The notes under the pieces were generated by a model, which ran no database searches, was not told where the DNA came from, and saw only the letters and a program-made list of their open reading frames with translations. Positions 8,902 through 17,334 of a stretch of DNA of 64,000 nucleotides are shown here, piece after piece. The stretch's first letter is position 1. Each line of letters opens with the position of its first letter. The position numbers and the translations under genes were made by a program. The stretch is from Streptomyces sp. M92 (GTDB lineage Bacteria; Actinomycetota; Actinomycetes; Streptomycetales; Streptomycetaceae), in NCBI RefSeq assembly GCF_028473745.1, contig NZ_CP101137.1:5766001-5830000 (forward strand). The letters run 5' to 3'.

Positions 8902-9159
8902 CTATGCGATGGTGAAGAGCGGCTCGTCGTATCCCACGGGCGCGCCATCTTTGACCAGTCGCGCCGTGACGACACCTGCCTCGTTTGCCTCGATGTCGTT
9001 CATCATTTCCATCGCCTCGACGATGCCCAGTACATCGCCTACAGCGACCCGCTGGCCTACCGTGACGAACGGCTCCCCACCGCCCGGGGGCGCCTCATAA
9101 AAGGTCCCGGGCATGGGCGACTTCACGATGTGAGCGGGGCTTTGAGAGTCTGATGGCAT
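8902..9159 (-). CDS. Biotin-carboxyl-carrier-like protein lacking the biotin lysine
   Basis: A stand-alone 85-residue biotinyl domain resembling AccB/BCCP. HIVKSPMPGTFYEAPPGG, FVTVGQRVAVGDVLGIVEAM and GAPVGYDEPLFTIA give the full beta-barrel half-motifs. The biotin site reads EAMEMMNDI where the family has EAMKMMN, so the acceptor lysine is Glu (codon GAA, one base from AAA). Such a protein cannot carry biotin in the known way. The long N-terminal region of housekeeping AccB is also missing. No carboxylase subunit lies nearby. It may be a dead copy or a non-enzymatic relative. Confidence 0.75.
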   Translation of the reverse strand: MPSDSQSPAHIVKSPMPGTFYEAPPGGGEPFVTVGQRVAVGDVLGIVEAMEMMNDIEANEAGVVTARLVKDGAPVGYDEPLFTIA

Positions 9160-9377
9160 CACACGAGTCCCTTCCGTGAGTAGGCAAGTCGTCACATCCT
9201 GTGATGACGTCCCACGGGCGAAGCCTAGGCCGTCCCCCTCCCGCGGAGAACAACGACGCGGCTCGCGGCATGTCGCAGGAGAAAGCGAGTGTCGCGCCCG
9301 AAGAAATCCGAATCGGGTCCGTCTAGGCATCACCTTTCTGGCAGGGGCACGCGGTGCGCCTGCTGTTCGCCTATCAA

Positions 9378-9418
9378 TGAACCTCTTTCACCCACCAGCA
9401 CAGGATGAAAGAGGTTCA
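9378..9418. repeat. Perfect 13-bp inverted repeat (hairpin)
   Basis: TGAACCTCTTTCA and its exact reverse complement TGAAAGAGGTTCA flank a 15-nt loop. It sits 61 bp before the IS30-type transposase remnant and after the biotin-carrier gene. It could be a terminator, an IS-end structure or a regulatory site. The A/T-richer arms stand out in this GC-rich background. Confidence 0.7.
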
Positions 9419-9479
9419 GTGGGCCCCGGACAGCTTCAAGTTCTAGTGGTCGTTGCAACACCCCAGTTCAAGGGGTGTC

Positions 9480-9920
9480 ATGGACTTCGAAATCCGCAAG
9501 GACAGGAACCGGCAGGGGCGCAAGCCGTTGACCCGGGAACGGGCCGCATACTTCCAGCTCACGGAGCAGGGGTACAGCGCCCGGGAAGCGGCCCGGACCG
9601 TCGGCATCGACCGCCGCACGGGCAAGAAGTGGCGCAACGGTCACAAGAGGGGCCGCAAGGCAGTTCCTCCGATCTACCAGGATCTCGGGCACGCGTCCGG
9701 GGCCGCGGAAGATCTGGAGGCGCCGTCTTGCGGCCCTTCGCGGTTTCTCCAGGAGCGTGACCGCACCCACATCGCCGACCGGCTGCGCGAGAAGGCGTGC
9801 AGCTACTGCAACTTGCGGAATCATGCGACGCGGGTGAGCAGAGAGGCGGTGCTGAACCGAGGGCCAGTGGGCGTTCTCGGACCCCTGTCGGTCAGGCCAG
9901 GCGACCTGGTCGGGAGACTG
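9480..9920 (+). pseudogene. IS30-family transposase remnant
   Basis: The ATG frame encodes MDFEIRKDRNRQGRKPLTRE, YFQLTEQGYSAREAARTVGI and RTGKKWRNG, the helix-turn-helix front of IS30-type transposases. Later pieces GPSRFLQERDRTHIADRLRE and VLGPLSVRPG continue it with small frame changes and gaps. The DDE catalytic core is absent. The open frame runs on into the SMI1 gene, but the two are unrelated. Confidence 0.7.
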
Positions 9921-9950
9921 GCTGTCAGTACGACCGTCTATGTTCACCTC

Positions 9951-10589
9951 ATGACACAGATGAATCTTCCTGCGTTCGAGCGTGAGTGGACTCGCTTTGA
10001 GTCGTGGCTCCATGCGAACTCGCCCGCCGATCACGCCATGTTGCGAAGGCCAGCGGACCCCGAGCGGCTCATCGAGCTGGAATCGCGGCTCGGTTTCGAG
10101 CTGCATCCGGAGCTCAGGGCGCTGCTGCTGCAGCATGATGGAGCTGCTGAACCTGTTGTCGCTCCTGGAACCCGCAGGGGCCGTCCCGCTGGCGCATTTC
10201 TTCCGTTGGGGCACCGGCTTAGTGGTGTGGATGACATCATAGTGATGTATGACGTGCTCGTGGACGTCGGCGATGACAACATCGATGCCGACCTCTGGGA
10301 GGGCGATGCGCTGGCCGTGAATCTGCATCGCTGTGTGCCATTCGCACTTCCCAACGATGGCGGTGTTACCTTTGTCGATCACCGCCCCGGACCCTCATAC
10401 GGTCACGTGTATGAGATGGGCATTGGGTCCGGCGACCTGGACGGAAGCCTTTGGGCAACCAGTCTGACGCAGCTCTTTCGCAACTTGGCCAATTCCTTGG
10501 AATCTGACGGCCCGTTCCTCTATTACTGGCCCACACCTTTCGAAGAAGCATCAGGCCACCGTTTCCTGGAGTGGCATATCCGAACTTGA
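9951..10589 (+). CDS. SMI1/KNR4 family protein
   Basis: About 212 residues. DPERLIELESRLGFELHPEL then RALLLQHDGAAE is the SMI1/KNR4 (SUKH) opening, followed by FLPLGHRLSGVDDIIVMYDV, and late FVDHRPGPSYGHVYEMGIGS. SUKH proteins often act as immunity proteins against contact-dependent or polymorphic toxins, but many are of unknown role. No toxin gene is visible next to it. I started at the ATG of MTQMNLPAFER; the frame upstream belongs to the IS30 remnant. Base composition is slightly less GC-rich than its neighbours, which fits recent acquisition. Confidence 0.75.
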   Translation: MTQMNLPAFEREWTRFESWLHANSPADHAMLRRPADPERLIELESRLGFELHPELRALLLQHDGAAEPVVAPGTRRGRPAGAFLPLGHRLSGVDDIIVMYDVLVDVGDDNIDADLWEGDALAVNLHRCVPFALPNDGGVTFVDHRPGPSYGHVYEMGIGSGDLDGSLWATSLTQLFRNLANSLESDGPFLYYWPTPFEEASGHRFLEWHIRT

Positions 10590-10689
10590 CGCGGTCGGCT
10601 ACGAATTTTTCTCCCAGCGGATGGCGCGGGGGCCCTTTCACGCCAGGCGACGGGTCGTGAGGGTGAGAACGCCCAGTTCGGGTGGGCTT

Positions 10690-10930
10690 CAGCGTGTTCC
10701 GGTAGCCGCTCGGAGCTCCGGCAGTTGTGGCGGGCGTTCGTGATCCAGCCGATCGACCTTCCAGCGCACGGGCATGATGCGGCGCAGGTCGTACTCGGGT
10801 GGACGGCCAATGGCCAGGCCCTTGCCCCTGCGCTCGGTCCGCCAAGCGGTGAGCGTGGGACCGATCAACTCCCAGCGGGCGTCGGACAGGTCGCTGGGGT
10901 TCGGGCGCCGTCGTTACATTCGGGTGCAGC
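10690..10930 (-). pseudogene. IS5-family transposase N-terminal remnant
   Basis: Reads NPSDLSDARWELIGPTLTAW and then RTERRGKGLAIGRPPEYDLR, the standard opening of a Streptomyces IS5-family (IS1647-like group) transposase. It then jumps to WKVDRLDHERPPQLPELRAA before a stop. The catalytic domain is missing. Confidence 0.6.
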
Positions 10931-11023
10931 TCCTCCGTAGTGAGGCCGTGATGCGGTGCGCCGTTGCTGTCCGTGACCTGAGGGCGGATCGTCGTGTCCG
11001 GGACCGTGGTCTCGGAGGCGGAT

Positions 11024-11487
11024 ATGGCTTCGTGGCTGGAGAAGCTCGAGCGGCGGGAGGCTGCTGCGGGAGAACAGACCGCTGAACGGCGTGGCAGGAT
11101 CGAGGAGTTGTCCGGCCGACTGGCCGAGCAGGAGACGGTCTTGTCCCGGCTGGAGATCACGCGGGTGACCATGTCGGGACTCCTGGGCGATGGCGAGAAG
11201 GGCCCGGTCACGGAGACGGAGACCGAGATCCGGGCCAGCGGCGGTGTCTTCGGGCCGGCTCGGGGGCGGGTCGCCGGTCGGTGTGCGGCTGATTCCTGGC
11301 TGGGCGCCTCAGCTGGCGGAGACCGTGTTGCCGCGCGCCTACCAGGACATGGTCGAGGTCCTGGCGGACGCGGTGCAGCCGATGCGAGCCCACCACCTGT
11401 GCGCCGCAATAGGGCTGTCGACGGACAAGAGCAAGGTGGAGGGATTCAGGTCGAAGCTGAAGTGGCTGGTGAGCGGGGATGGCTGGC
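11024..11487 (+). pseudogene. Conserved Streptomyces coiled-coil/winged-helix protein, frameshifted
   Basis: MASWLEKLERREAAAGEQ and GRLAEQETVLSRLEITR form a charged coiled coil. The frame then changes near 11235 and continues VGVRLIPGWAPQLAETVLPR, AYQDMVEVLADA, GLSTDKSKVEGFRSKLK, a winged-helix-like end, with another change near 11480 (GWLAEAD). I recognise this layout as a small protein repeated in Streptomyces genomes, function unknown. Two shifts make it a likely pseudogene. Confidence 0.5.
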
Positions 11488-11662
11488 CGAGGCGGACTAC
11501 GTCTCTGACGACGAGGTGGACGGCTGGCTGGACAGGCTCGACAGAGCCCTGGCACGCCCGTCCGGCCATGTCAGCGACTTGATCTTCTGTCCGCCGGAGC
11601 GGGAGCTTCCAGCTGACGAGGTAGTCGATCAGGCCCTGACGTACCGGCCGATCGCTTTGTGA
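11488..11662 (+). pseudogene. Colicin-immunity-like (e9imm) protein, N-truncated
   Basis: The last 55 codons read DYVSDDEVDGWLDRLDRA, ARPSGHVSDLIFCPPE and ADEVVDQALTYRPIAL. The PSG-x-SDLIF-x-P pattern matches the DNase-colicin (E9-type) immunity family, which Streptomyces keeps as 'e9imm peptide'. The first helix of the family is missing, replaced in frame by the tail of the preceding remnant. It could only work if the fused protein folds. No matching nuclease is seen. Confidence 0.5.
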
Positions 11663-11671
11663 GGCCGGGAC

Positions 11672-11820
11672 TCAGCCTCGAAGCCAGATGAGTAGAGCTG
11701 CGGTGGTCGCGGTACCGAGGAAGACGTAGCCGCGCTTGTCATAGCGGGTGGCCACGGCCCGGGACTGCTTCAACCTGTTGATCGCTCGTTCGACGGTGTT
11801 GCGCTTCTTGTACCGCAGGG
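11672..11820 (-). pseudogene. IS5-family transposase C-terminal remnant
   Basis: Reads RNTVERAINRLKQSRAVATR and YDKRGYVFLGTATTAALLIW, ending LRG and stop. This is the final segment of the IS5-type DDE domain, including the ERAINRLKQ-type glutamate helix. It is fused on its upstream side to an unrelated IS481 piece. Confidence 0.75.
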
Positions 11821-11825
11821 GCGAG

Positions 11826-12173
11826 GAAGCGGCGTCGGCCAAGGCCGAGTCGGTTCAAATGCCGCGTCACGGTGCGGCGGTTGATCCGGTAGGCCAGGTC
11901 GGCGAGTTCGCCGGTGATGCGCTGGGCCGACGGTTTATGTTCGCGCCGCCAGGTCTCGATGTGCTCTATGACCCATGTAGGTGCCGCATGGGGAATCGAT
12001 GCGCGGTCTCGAAGTCCGGCGTCACCGTGACGCCGCCGGCGGTTGGCCCACTTCGACGCGCACTCCCGCGAGATGCCCATCTCGGCGGCCACATGCGCGA
12101 TAGACCGGTTCTCGCCTCGCTCGACCAGACGTCGTCGTCCTTCAATGCTGAGCGGCGCGTTCGCATGGGTCAT
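11826..12173 (-). pseudogene. IS481-family transposase N-terminal remnant
   Basis: MTHANAPLSIEGRRRLVERG, IAHVAAEMGISRECASKWAN and later INRRTVTRHLNRLGLGRRRF give the two helix-turn-helix units of an IS481 transposase; the integrase core is lost. Its ATG overlaps the stop codon of the MFS gene (ATGA). The junction at about 11825 with the IS5 tail shows two elements recombined or nested. Confidence 0.75.
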
Positions 12174-13498
12174 GCCTTGGTCTCGCCGGAGCGGTTTGCC
12201 GGCACGCGATTCACAGTGGTCTCCCGATCGGTTCCGATGTCTTCGGTCGAGGCAGACAGTAGGGGCTGGTCCGATTCCGCTTCTGCTGCGTCATCGGGTG
12301 CACCTCGTCGCAAGTACGGGCTGGCCAGGGCGGACAAGGTGGCGGCGATCGACAGGATTGCCAGGCCGATCCCGAGGACGACGGGTGCTCGCAAGCCATG
12401 CAGCGGGATGAGCGCGGAGCCGACAGCAGACCCGATGACGACGCCGAGGGTGATGAACGAGCCGTGGATCGTGTTCACCAGTGGTGCGGTGCTTCCTGCA
12501 CGCTGGATGCGGACGGCCATGGCGGGGTTCATGGTGACGCCGACCAGGCCGATGCCGAGCATGAACGCCAGCGCCAGTGACGGAATGTCGGTGAAGAGCG
12601 CGAAACCGGTGAGGAAGAGGGTGTTCAGCGCGGTGCCGAACAGTAGTGTGGAGATCGTGTGCTTGTCGGCCAAGCAGCCGACGATGAGATTCCCAACCAG
12701 GGTCGCCACTCCGTAGACGAGCAGAAGAACCGGCACGAGGTTGTCCGAGAAGCCGGTGACTTCGGTGAGGATCGGGGTGAAGAAGCTGAATGCCGAGAAC
12801 GTCGCTCCGATGATGAGCGTGCTGGAGGCGAGGGCGAGCAGGAACTGGGGCTTTCGCAGTACGGCGAAAGTCGAACGAGTCGACCCGGCGGGCTCGACAC
12901 CGCTGCCGGCCGGTGCGGCGGGGTTCGACACGACGGCGAGCGTCAGGATCGCGGCGGCCAGGGTGATCGCTGAGATCGTCCAGAACGCGGTCTGCCAGCC
13001 GAACCGGCCACCGACGAAGGTCGCGAGCGGCAGGCCGAGCAGAGTCCCGAGCATCAGCCCGTTCATGACGACAGCGACCGCGCGTCCGCGCACCCGCTCG
13101 TCGACCAATTGGACGCCCATCGAGACCGCGATACCGAAGAACGCCTGCGAGGCGGCCCCACTGATGATCCGGGCGAGGACCATCATCGGATACCCGGTCG
13201 CGAGCGCTGCGACGACGTTGCCGACGAGGAAGATCGCAAAGATGGTCATGAGCGCGTTCTTCGGTGGAACCCTGAGCAGGGCCAGGGTGAGCGGTGGGCC
13301 TCCGACGGCCATTGCGACGGCAAAAATCGTCACGAGATAGCCGATCTGCGGGATCCCGGTGCCGAGACCTTCCGCGAGTTGGGGCATGAGGCCTGCGACG
13401 GTGAACTCGCTGGTCACCATCGCGAACACCCCGGCGGCGAGGACGTACACCGCGGGTGGGACGGCCTTCTTCACGGCTGGTGCTGTTGCTGTGCTCAC
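12170..13498 (-). CDS. MFS transporter (DHA1/AraJ-like drug or sugar exporter)
   Basis: About 442 residues and 12 membrane helices. The first loop carries TSEFTVAGLMPQLAEGLG, then LARIISGAASQAFFGIAVSM and a mid-protein hydrophilic linker, typical of proton-driven DHA1 exporters (AraJ/chloramphenicol-resistance branch). I start it at the GTG at 13498, which has AGAAAGG 7 nt upstream; a TTG at 13528 is possible. It follows the tetR gene on the same strand by 69 bp, and the spacer contains the half-site ATCCAAAA of the proposed operator. The substrate is unknown. Confidence 0.85.
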   Translation of the reverse strand: MSTATAPAVKKAVPPAVYVLAAGVFAMVTSEFTVAGLMPQLAEGLGTGIPQIGYLVTIFAVAMAVGGPPLTLALLRVPPKNALMTIFAIFLVGNVVAALATGYPMMVLARIISGAASQAFFGIAVSMGVQLVDERVRGRAVAVVMNGLMLGTLLGLPLATFVGGRFGWQTAFWTISAITLAAAILTLAVVSNPAAPAGSGVEPAGSTRSTFAVLRKPQFLLALASSTLIIGATFSAFSFFTPILTEVTGFSDNLVPVLLLVYGVATLVGNLIVGCLADKHTISTLLFGTALNTLFLTGFALFTDIPSLALAFMLGIGLVGVTMNPAMAVRIQRAGSTAPLVNTIHGSFITLGVVIGSAVGSALIPLHGLRAPVVLGIGLAILSIAATLSALASPYLRRGAPDDAAEAESDQPLLSASTEDIGTDRETTVNRVPANRSGETKA

Positions 13499-13567
13499 GA
13501 GAGAGCCTTTCTGTATTCGTTTATCCAAAATTCGGGCATGAAGAAGCGGCGCCGGGCAGCGGCGCTT

Positions 13568-14170
13568 TCAGTGCAGGAGGGCGCTCAATCCGGTCAGGGC
13601 GATCCGGCGGAGCGTCTCGATGTCGACGCCGGTCTGTGCGGTCACGCGCAAGCCCGAGATGACGGTGCTGGCGAGCACCGCCCCGTCGTCGGGATCTACT
13701 CCTTCGGAGATCGACCCGTCGATCTGACCGGCCCTGATCGCTCCGGCCAGAAGGGAGAGTCTCTCGCGTAGGTCGCGGTCGAGGATTCGGGTCACTCGCT
13801 CGTCCCGCTCGCGCAGGTCCGGGTTCATGAGGCTCTGTACGACCATGCAGCCGGCCGCATGGCCGCGGTTCGCCGCCTGCAGCTCCTCGTCCACGATGAC
13901 GTCGACGAGGGTGCGCAACCTCTCAGCGCCCGTCAGCTCGTCGTCGGCGAGGATCGTCGATTGGCGCGCTCCGGTCGTCGCGACGTAGTGCTGCAGGGCC
14001 CGCACAAACAGCTCGTCCTTGGAGACGAACGCGTTGTACAGGCTGCTGCGACGCACGCCCGCCGCCTCGCAAAGCTGCTCGGTCGAGGTCTCGGCGAAAC
14101 CGTGCACGCGGAACTCACGCGCTGCGGCGTCAAGCACTGCGGTCTCGTCGAACGTGCGCGGTCTGGCCAT
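13568..14170 (-). CDS. TetR family transcriptional repressor
   Basis: 200 residues. The N-terminal helix-turn-helix is clear (TSTEQLCEAAGVRRSSLYNA, then FVSKDELFVRAL), and an all-helical ligand domain with AAGCMVVQSLMNPD follows. This suits a repressor of the adjacent MFS exporter that responds to the exported compound. The gene precedes the exporter in the same direction. An imperfect inverted repeat lies just upstream of its start and its half-site recurs before the exporter. Confidence 0.88.
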   Translation of the reverse strand: MARPRTFDETAVLDAAAREFRVHGFAETSTEQLCEAAGVRRSSLYNAFVSKDELFVRALQHYVATTGARQSTILADDELTGAERLRTLVDVIVDEELQAANRGHAAGCMVVQSLMNPDLRERDERVTRILDRDLRERLSLLAGAIRAGQIDGSISEGVDPDDGAVLASTVISGLRVTAQTGVDIETLRRIALTGLSALLH

Positions 14171-14187
14171 GAGGCGAACCTAGCATG

Positions 14188-14209
14188 TTTTGGATGGCGC
14201 AATCCATAA
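14188..14209. promoter_or_regulatory. Putative TetR operator
   Basis: TGGAT and ATCCA flank a 6-bp centre, with two further matching T/A pairs outside, 20 bp upstream of the tetR ATG. The half-site ATCCAAAA appears again at about 13524-13531 before the MFS gene. Autoregulation is inferred from position. Confidence 0.45.
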
Positions 14210-14774
14210 CTGTCACTTCCAAGCCCGAGACGCCTCGACGACCGTCACACCGGCAGGCGCCGCCTCCTGAGTTCATCCAGAAGAGGAAGGGTGTTCCGGT
14301 CGGTGGCTGACCAGGTGATGCCGGTGCCGCCATGGGGGGCCCGGGCCAGGGCCACTGACCCCCGATGAGATGTGAACAGCCCTGCAAGCCTGTTCGTAGC
14401 CGAACCGCCGGTCGGGGACCATCTCGACGACGCGCTCGCGGCAGCACACACGTCCAGCGGGGGAACGGATGGTGCACAGGCCATCCACTCGTGCCGGTCG
14501 GTCGCCCCCCGGCAGGCACATCCCGCTCGACGTCCGCGTAGGCGGACCCACGCCGGCCAGGTATCTGCATCAGGGAGCGCCGCGTAGTCCAGGGCGGCAG
14601 AGGCCGATGAATGCGAAGACTCGATGATAGCGAGGGGCGACACTCGGGCAACAGTGGACCGCCCTTCACCAGGACCGTGTTACGAGCTCGTATATCACTA
14701 CCGTCGATATTCGACCCAGTGTGGACGAGCCGGGCAAAGGCCGGGGCTCTGGATCCATTACGGCCCCGTAGGGG
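14210..14774. other. No recognisable gene
   Basis: Open frames exist on both strands because of the base composition, but none has a recognised family pattern or ribosome site. A minus-strand frame ending TDRNTLPLLDELRRRRLPV looks protein-like but is unidentified. Confidence 0.4.
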
Positions 14775-15136
14775 CTACGGCTTTCCGGTGGCTGTGATGA
14801 AACGGATGCCTGCGGCTGCCAGCAGCACCGCTGTCAGGGCCGCGGGGGTACTGTTCGACAGGCTGCCGGCCACGGCCCCCACGACCCCGGTTCCCGAGGT
14901 CGAACTTCTTGCCTGCGCCGTGGGGGAACCGGGCAAGGAACGGCAGCACGACCGCGAATATCCCGAGTTCGGTCAGCAGAGACGAGAATCCCAAGGGAAG
15001 CCGGCCGGCCGGGATCAGCGCATCGGGAGGCGGTTCGGGAAGTCCGGGTACGTTGGGACGCGCAGATGTCCCGCTGGACGACGACGAGCGCTCTGAAGCC
15101 CAGCGTCACGCGTTCCTCCGTGGACGGCACCGACAT
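14775..15136 (-). pseudogene. Decayed small membrane protein
   Basis: Pieces in three frames join as MSVPSTEERVTLGFRALVVV, NVPGLPEPPPDALIPAG, FSSLLTELGIFAVVLPFLAR and finally LTAVLLAAAGIRFITATGKP before a stop. Two hydrophobic helices are visible. The clean protein-like composition across the shifts suggests recent decay of a roughly 120-residue membrane protein of unknown function. A sequencing error is an alternative. Confidence 0.4.
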
Positions 15137-15266
15137 GATTCCACGACGACCGGCGGCGGTCCGTGAATGCTGCATACGCCCGCAAGCACGGGCTGACCGA
15201 CGCCAGCTGAGTGCCGCGGCGCCTGTGCGCCGGAAGGGCCGGGAGTCGGCCACCGTGCCGACGACA

Positions 15267-16094
15267 TCACCGAGGGGGTGACAGACGTCCCGCATGCGGG
15301 CCGGCACCCTGGAGGCCGGTCGTGAGCTCCTTGGACCCGGCGTCGGCCTGTCGCAGTTCCGCCACCTCCGCCCGCAGCGCTCGGACCTCCTGCGTCAGGG
15401 CGCGGATGGCCTGCGACTGACGCTGCCCCTCCAGGTCCTCCCGCTCGAACCTGGCGATGAACCAGGCCGCGATGTTCGCTGTCACCACACCCAACAGGGC
15501 GATACCCGACAGCATCAGGCCAACGGCCAGCAACCGCCCGACACCAGTCGTGGGAGCGAGGTCTCCGTAGCCAACGGTTGTCATGGTCGTGAAGGACCAC
15601 CACATGGCGTCGCCCAGTGTCCGAATGTTTCCCTCGGGTGCGTTCCGCTCCACCGACAGCACAGCCAGCGAACCGAACACAAGCAGCACCAGCACAGCGC
15701 CGGCGACGTAGGTCGTCAGCCGGACCTGCGAGGCCATCCGAGCTCTGCGCCCCACCAGGAGCAGGGTGGAGACCAGTCGGAGCAGCCGTAGCGGCTGCAA
15801 CAGAGGCAGCGCCACCGCGCACAGGTCCAGCCAGTGAGTGCGGACGAACGCCATTCGTTCGGGGGCGAGGCGCAGTCGGATCAGGTAGTCGGCGGTGAAC
15901 GCTCCCCACACACACCACTCGACGACCTGGCATGCCCGCCCCACTGCCGGGCTCGTCGAATCGTCCACAATCGGCACGGCGTAGGCGACTGCGAAGGCGA
16001 CGGCGAGCACCAGCAGCGGTCGCTGGCTGCGCCGCTCCCAACGAGCCTGAGCGGTGTCTTCCTGGGGGCACTCGTCCGTATTCACGCTCAGCAT
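15267..16094 (-). CDS. Voltage-gated-type potassium channel
   Basis: 275 residues. Helices S1-S4 occupy about residues 25-150; the S4-like segment LRLLRLVSTLLLVGRRARM has spaced arginines. The pore loop SFTTMTTVGYGDLAPTT holds the TVGYGD potassium filter near residue 190, and an inner helix follows. The C-terminus is a coiled coil (RALTQEVRALRAEVAELRQ), which may assemble the tetramer. It lies in the plasma membrane. The ATG at 16094 is preferred over a longer frame that extends into the divergent sigma gene. Promoters are shared with that gene in the 133-bp spacer. Confidence 0.88.
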   Translation of the reverse strand: MLSVNTDECPQEDTAQARWERRSQRPLLVLAVAFAVAYAVPIVDDSTSPAVGRACQVVEWCVWGAFTADYLIRLRLAPERMAFVRTHWLDLCAVALPLLQPLRLLRLVSTLLLVGRRARMASQVRLTTYVAGAVLVLLVFGSLAVLSVERNAPEGNIRTLGDAMWWSFTTMTTVGYGDLAPTTGVGRLLAVGLMLSGIALLGVVTANIAAWFIARFEREDLEGQRQSQAIRALTQEVRALRAEVAELRQADAGSKELTTGLQGAGPHAGRLSPPR

Positions 16095-16227
16095 CGTATG
16101 CAGGCTCCACAGTCCGGGGTGTCGGCGGCCTGCGGCACATCGCGGTCGGCGGCCCGCGGTCTGCGGCGTCTCGCTTCGTTGAGGGTTCACAATGCCTTGG
16201 GCTGCTCCGTGAACCTTTCCGCTCGGA

Positions 16228-16806
16228 ATGCCGACTGTCGGTGTGACGGGCGATGCGGTGCGTGGAGGTGTGGTGGGCAACGACGGGTTGCTGGTCGTGC
16301 GCTGCCAGCTCGGGGAGCGGGAGGCGTTCCGCGAGCTGGTGGGCGTCTGGCACGGCCCGCTGTGGCGCTATGTCCGGGGCATGGTCGGCTCGCCCCATCT
16401 CGCGGACGACCTCTCTCAGGAGGTGTGGGTCGCCGTGATGCGCGGTCTGCCACGGCTGCGGCAGCCGGGGCGGTTCGCCCCTTGGCTGTTCACCATCGCC
16501 CGGCGCACGGTCGCCGACCATCTGCGACGGACCTACAAGGCGCCAGAGGCTTCCATGGACGAGGCCTCGACCGTCGTCGCCGGTGACGAGCTCGGTCTGG
16601 TGCTCACCACGATGCAGATCGAGGCCGGCCTGGCCGCCCTGCCACCCGTGGAGCGCGAGGTGCTGATCCTCTTCCATCTTGAGGATCTGCCGCTGGCCAC
16701 GTGCGCGGACGTGCTCGGCGTACCGGCCGGCACGGTCAAGAGCAGGCTGCACCGCGCCCGGCGCATGCTGCGCCACCACCTTGCCGAGAAGGGCTACGAG
16801 GCATGA
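16228..16806 (+). CDS. ECF-subfamily RNA polymerase sigma factor
   Basis: 192 residues with region 2 (FRELVGVWHGPLWRYVRG, HLADDLSQEVWVAVMRGLP) and region 4 (LPPVEREVLILFHLEDLPLA, then VLGVPAGTVKSRLHRARRML). The ATG at 16228 is used; a GTG at 16273 would lie only 4 nt from GGAGG. The stop codon overlaps the start of a membrane-protein gene (ATGA), so the two are translationally coupled. That suggests the membrane protein is its anti-sigma factor or signal receptor. Confidence 0.9.
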   Translation: MPTVGVTGDAVRGGVVGNDGLLVVRCQLGEREAFRELVGVWHGPLWRYVRGMVGSPHLADDLSQEVWVAVMRGLPRLRQPGRFAPWLFTIARRTVADHLRRTYKAPEASMDEASTVVAGDELGLVLTTMQIEAGLAALPPVEREVLILFHLEDLPLATCADVLGVPAGTVKSRLHRARRMLRHHLAEKGYEA

Positions 16807-17333
16807 GCGAGCGGAATCGGGCAGCGCGGCGGACCGTGCCGGAGCGGCTGGAGCACACCCTGGCCACGGAGGTGTCACTGCGCTCCCGGCTGCGTCATGT
16901 CGCGGTGGGCCTGGCCGGAACATGCGGCGCGGCCTTGATCGCGGTGCTGTGGGTGACCGAGCCGAGTACTCTGCCGACGCGTACTCGGGCCGTGTTCGCC
17001 GGGTTGATCGCCGTCGGGCTGGCCTGGGCCGTCTTCGCCGGCTGGGTGCTGAGCAGGCGGCGGCCCCTCTTCGCCCAGGACCGGGTGCTGTCCGCCCGGA
17101 TCGCACTGGTGGCGACCGTGTTCACCGCCCTGGCCGGGGTGGCGCTGGCCGCGGCGCGCGGCACCGGCGCCGACCTGGCGGCCACCGCCGCGGGCGGAGG
17201 TGTTTTCACGGCCACCGCGGCGCTCGCCCTGGTGCGGGCGCAGCGCCGCCGCGGTGCACTACTGCGGCTGCGGGATGCCTTGCGGCAAGACGACGCGGAG
17301 CAACCGGATTCACCCCCTACCCCAGGAGACTGA
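16803..17333 (+). CDS. Membrane protein coupled to the ECF sigma factor, possible anti-sigma
   Basis: 176 residues. A basic cytoplasmic N-terminus of about 30 residues is followed by four hydrophobic helices (about 35-55, 62-82, 98-116 and 122-140) and a charged tail. Its ATG overlaps the sigma factor stop codon by 4 nt. No zinc-binding HxxxCxxC anti-sigma motif is present, so if it restrains the sigma factor it is not a ZAS protein. The role is inferred only from coupling. Confidence 0.75.
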   Translation: MSERNRAARRTVPERLEHTLATEVSLRSRLRHVAVGLAGTCGAALIAVLWVTEPSTLPTRTRAVFAGLIAVGLAWAVFAGWVLSRRRPLFAQDRVLSARIALVATVFTALAGVALAAARGTGADLAATAAGGGVFTATAALALVRAQRRRGALLRLRDALRQDDAEQPDSPPTPGD

Positions 17334-17334
17334 C

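Noticed and set aside
9453..10589. One 378-codon gene joining the IS30 front to the SMI1 protein
   Set aside because: The two halves belong to unrelated families with a degenerate join; the SMI1 part has its own ATG at 9951.
15106..17106. A 666-codon minus-strand frame over the channel and sigma genes
   Set aside because: It overlaps the K+ channel in another frame and is antisense to the sigma operon; its composition is that of a shadow.
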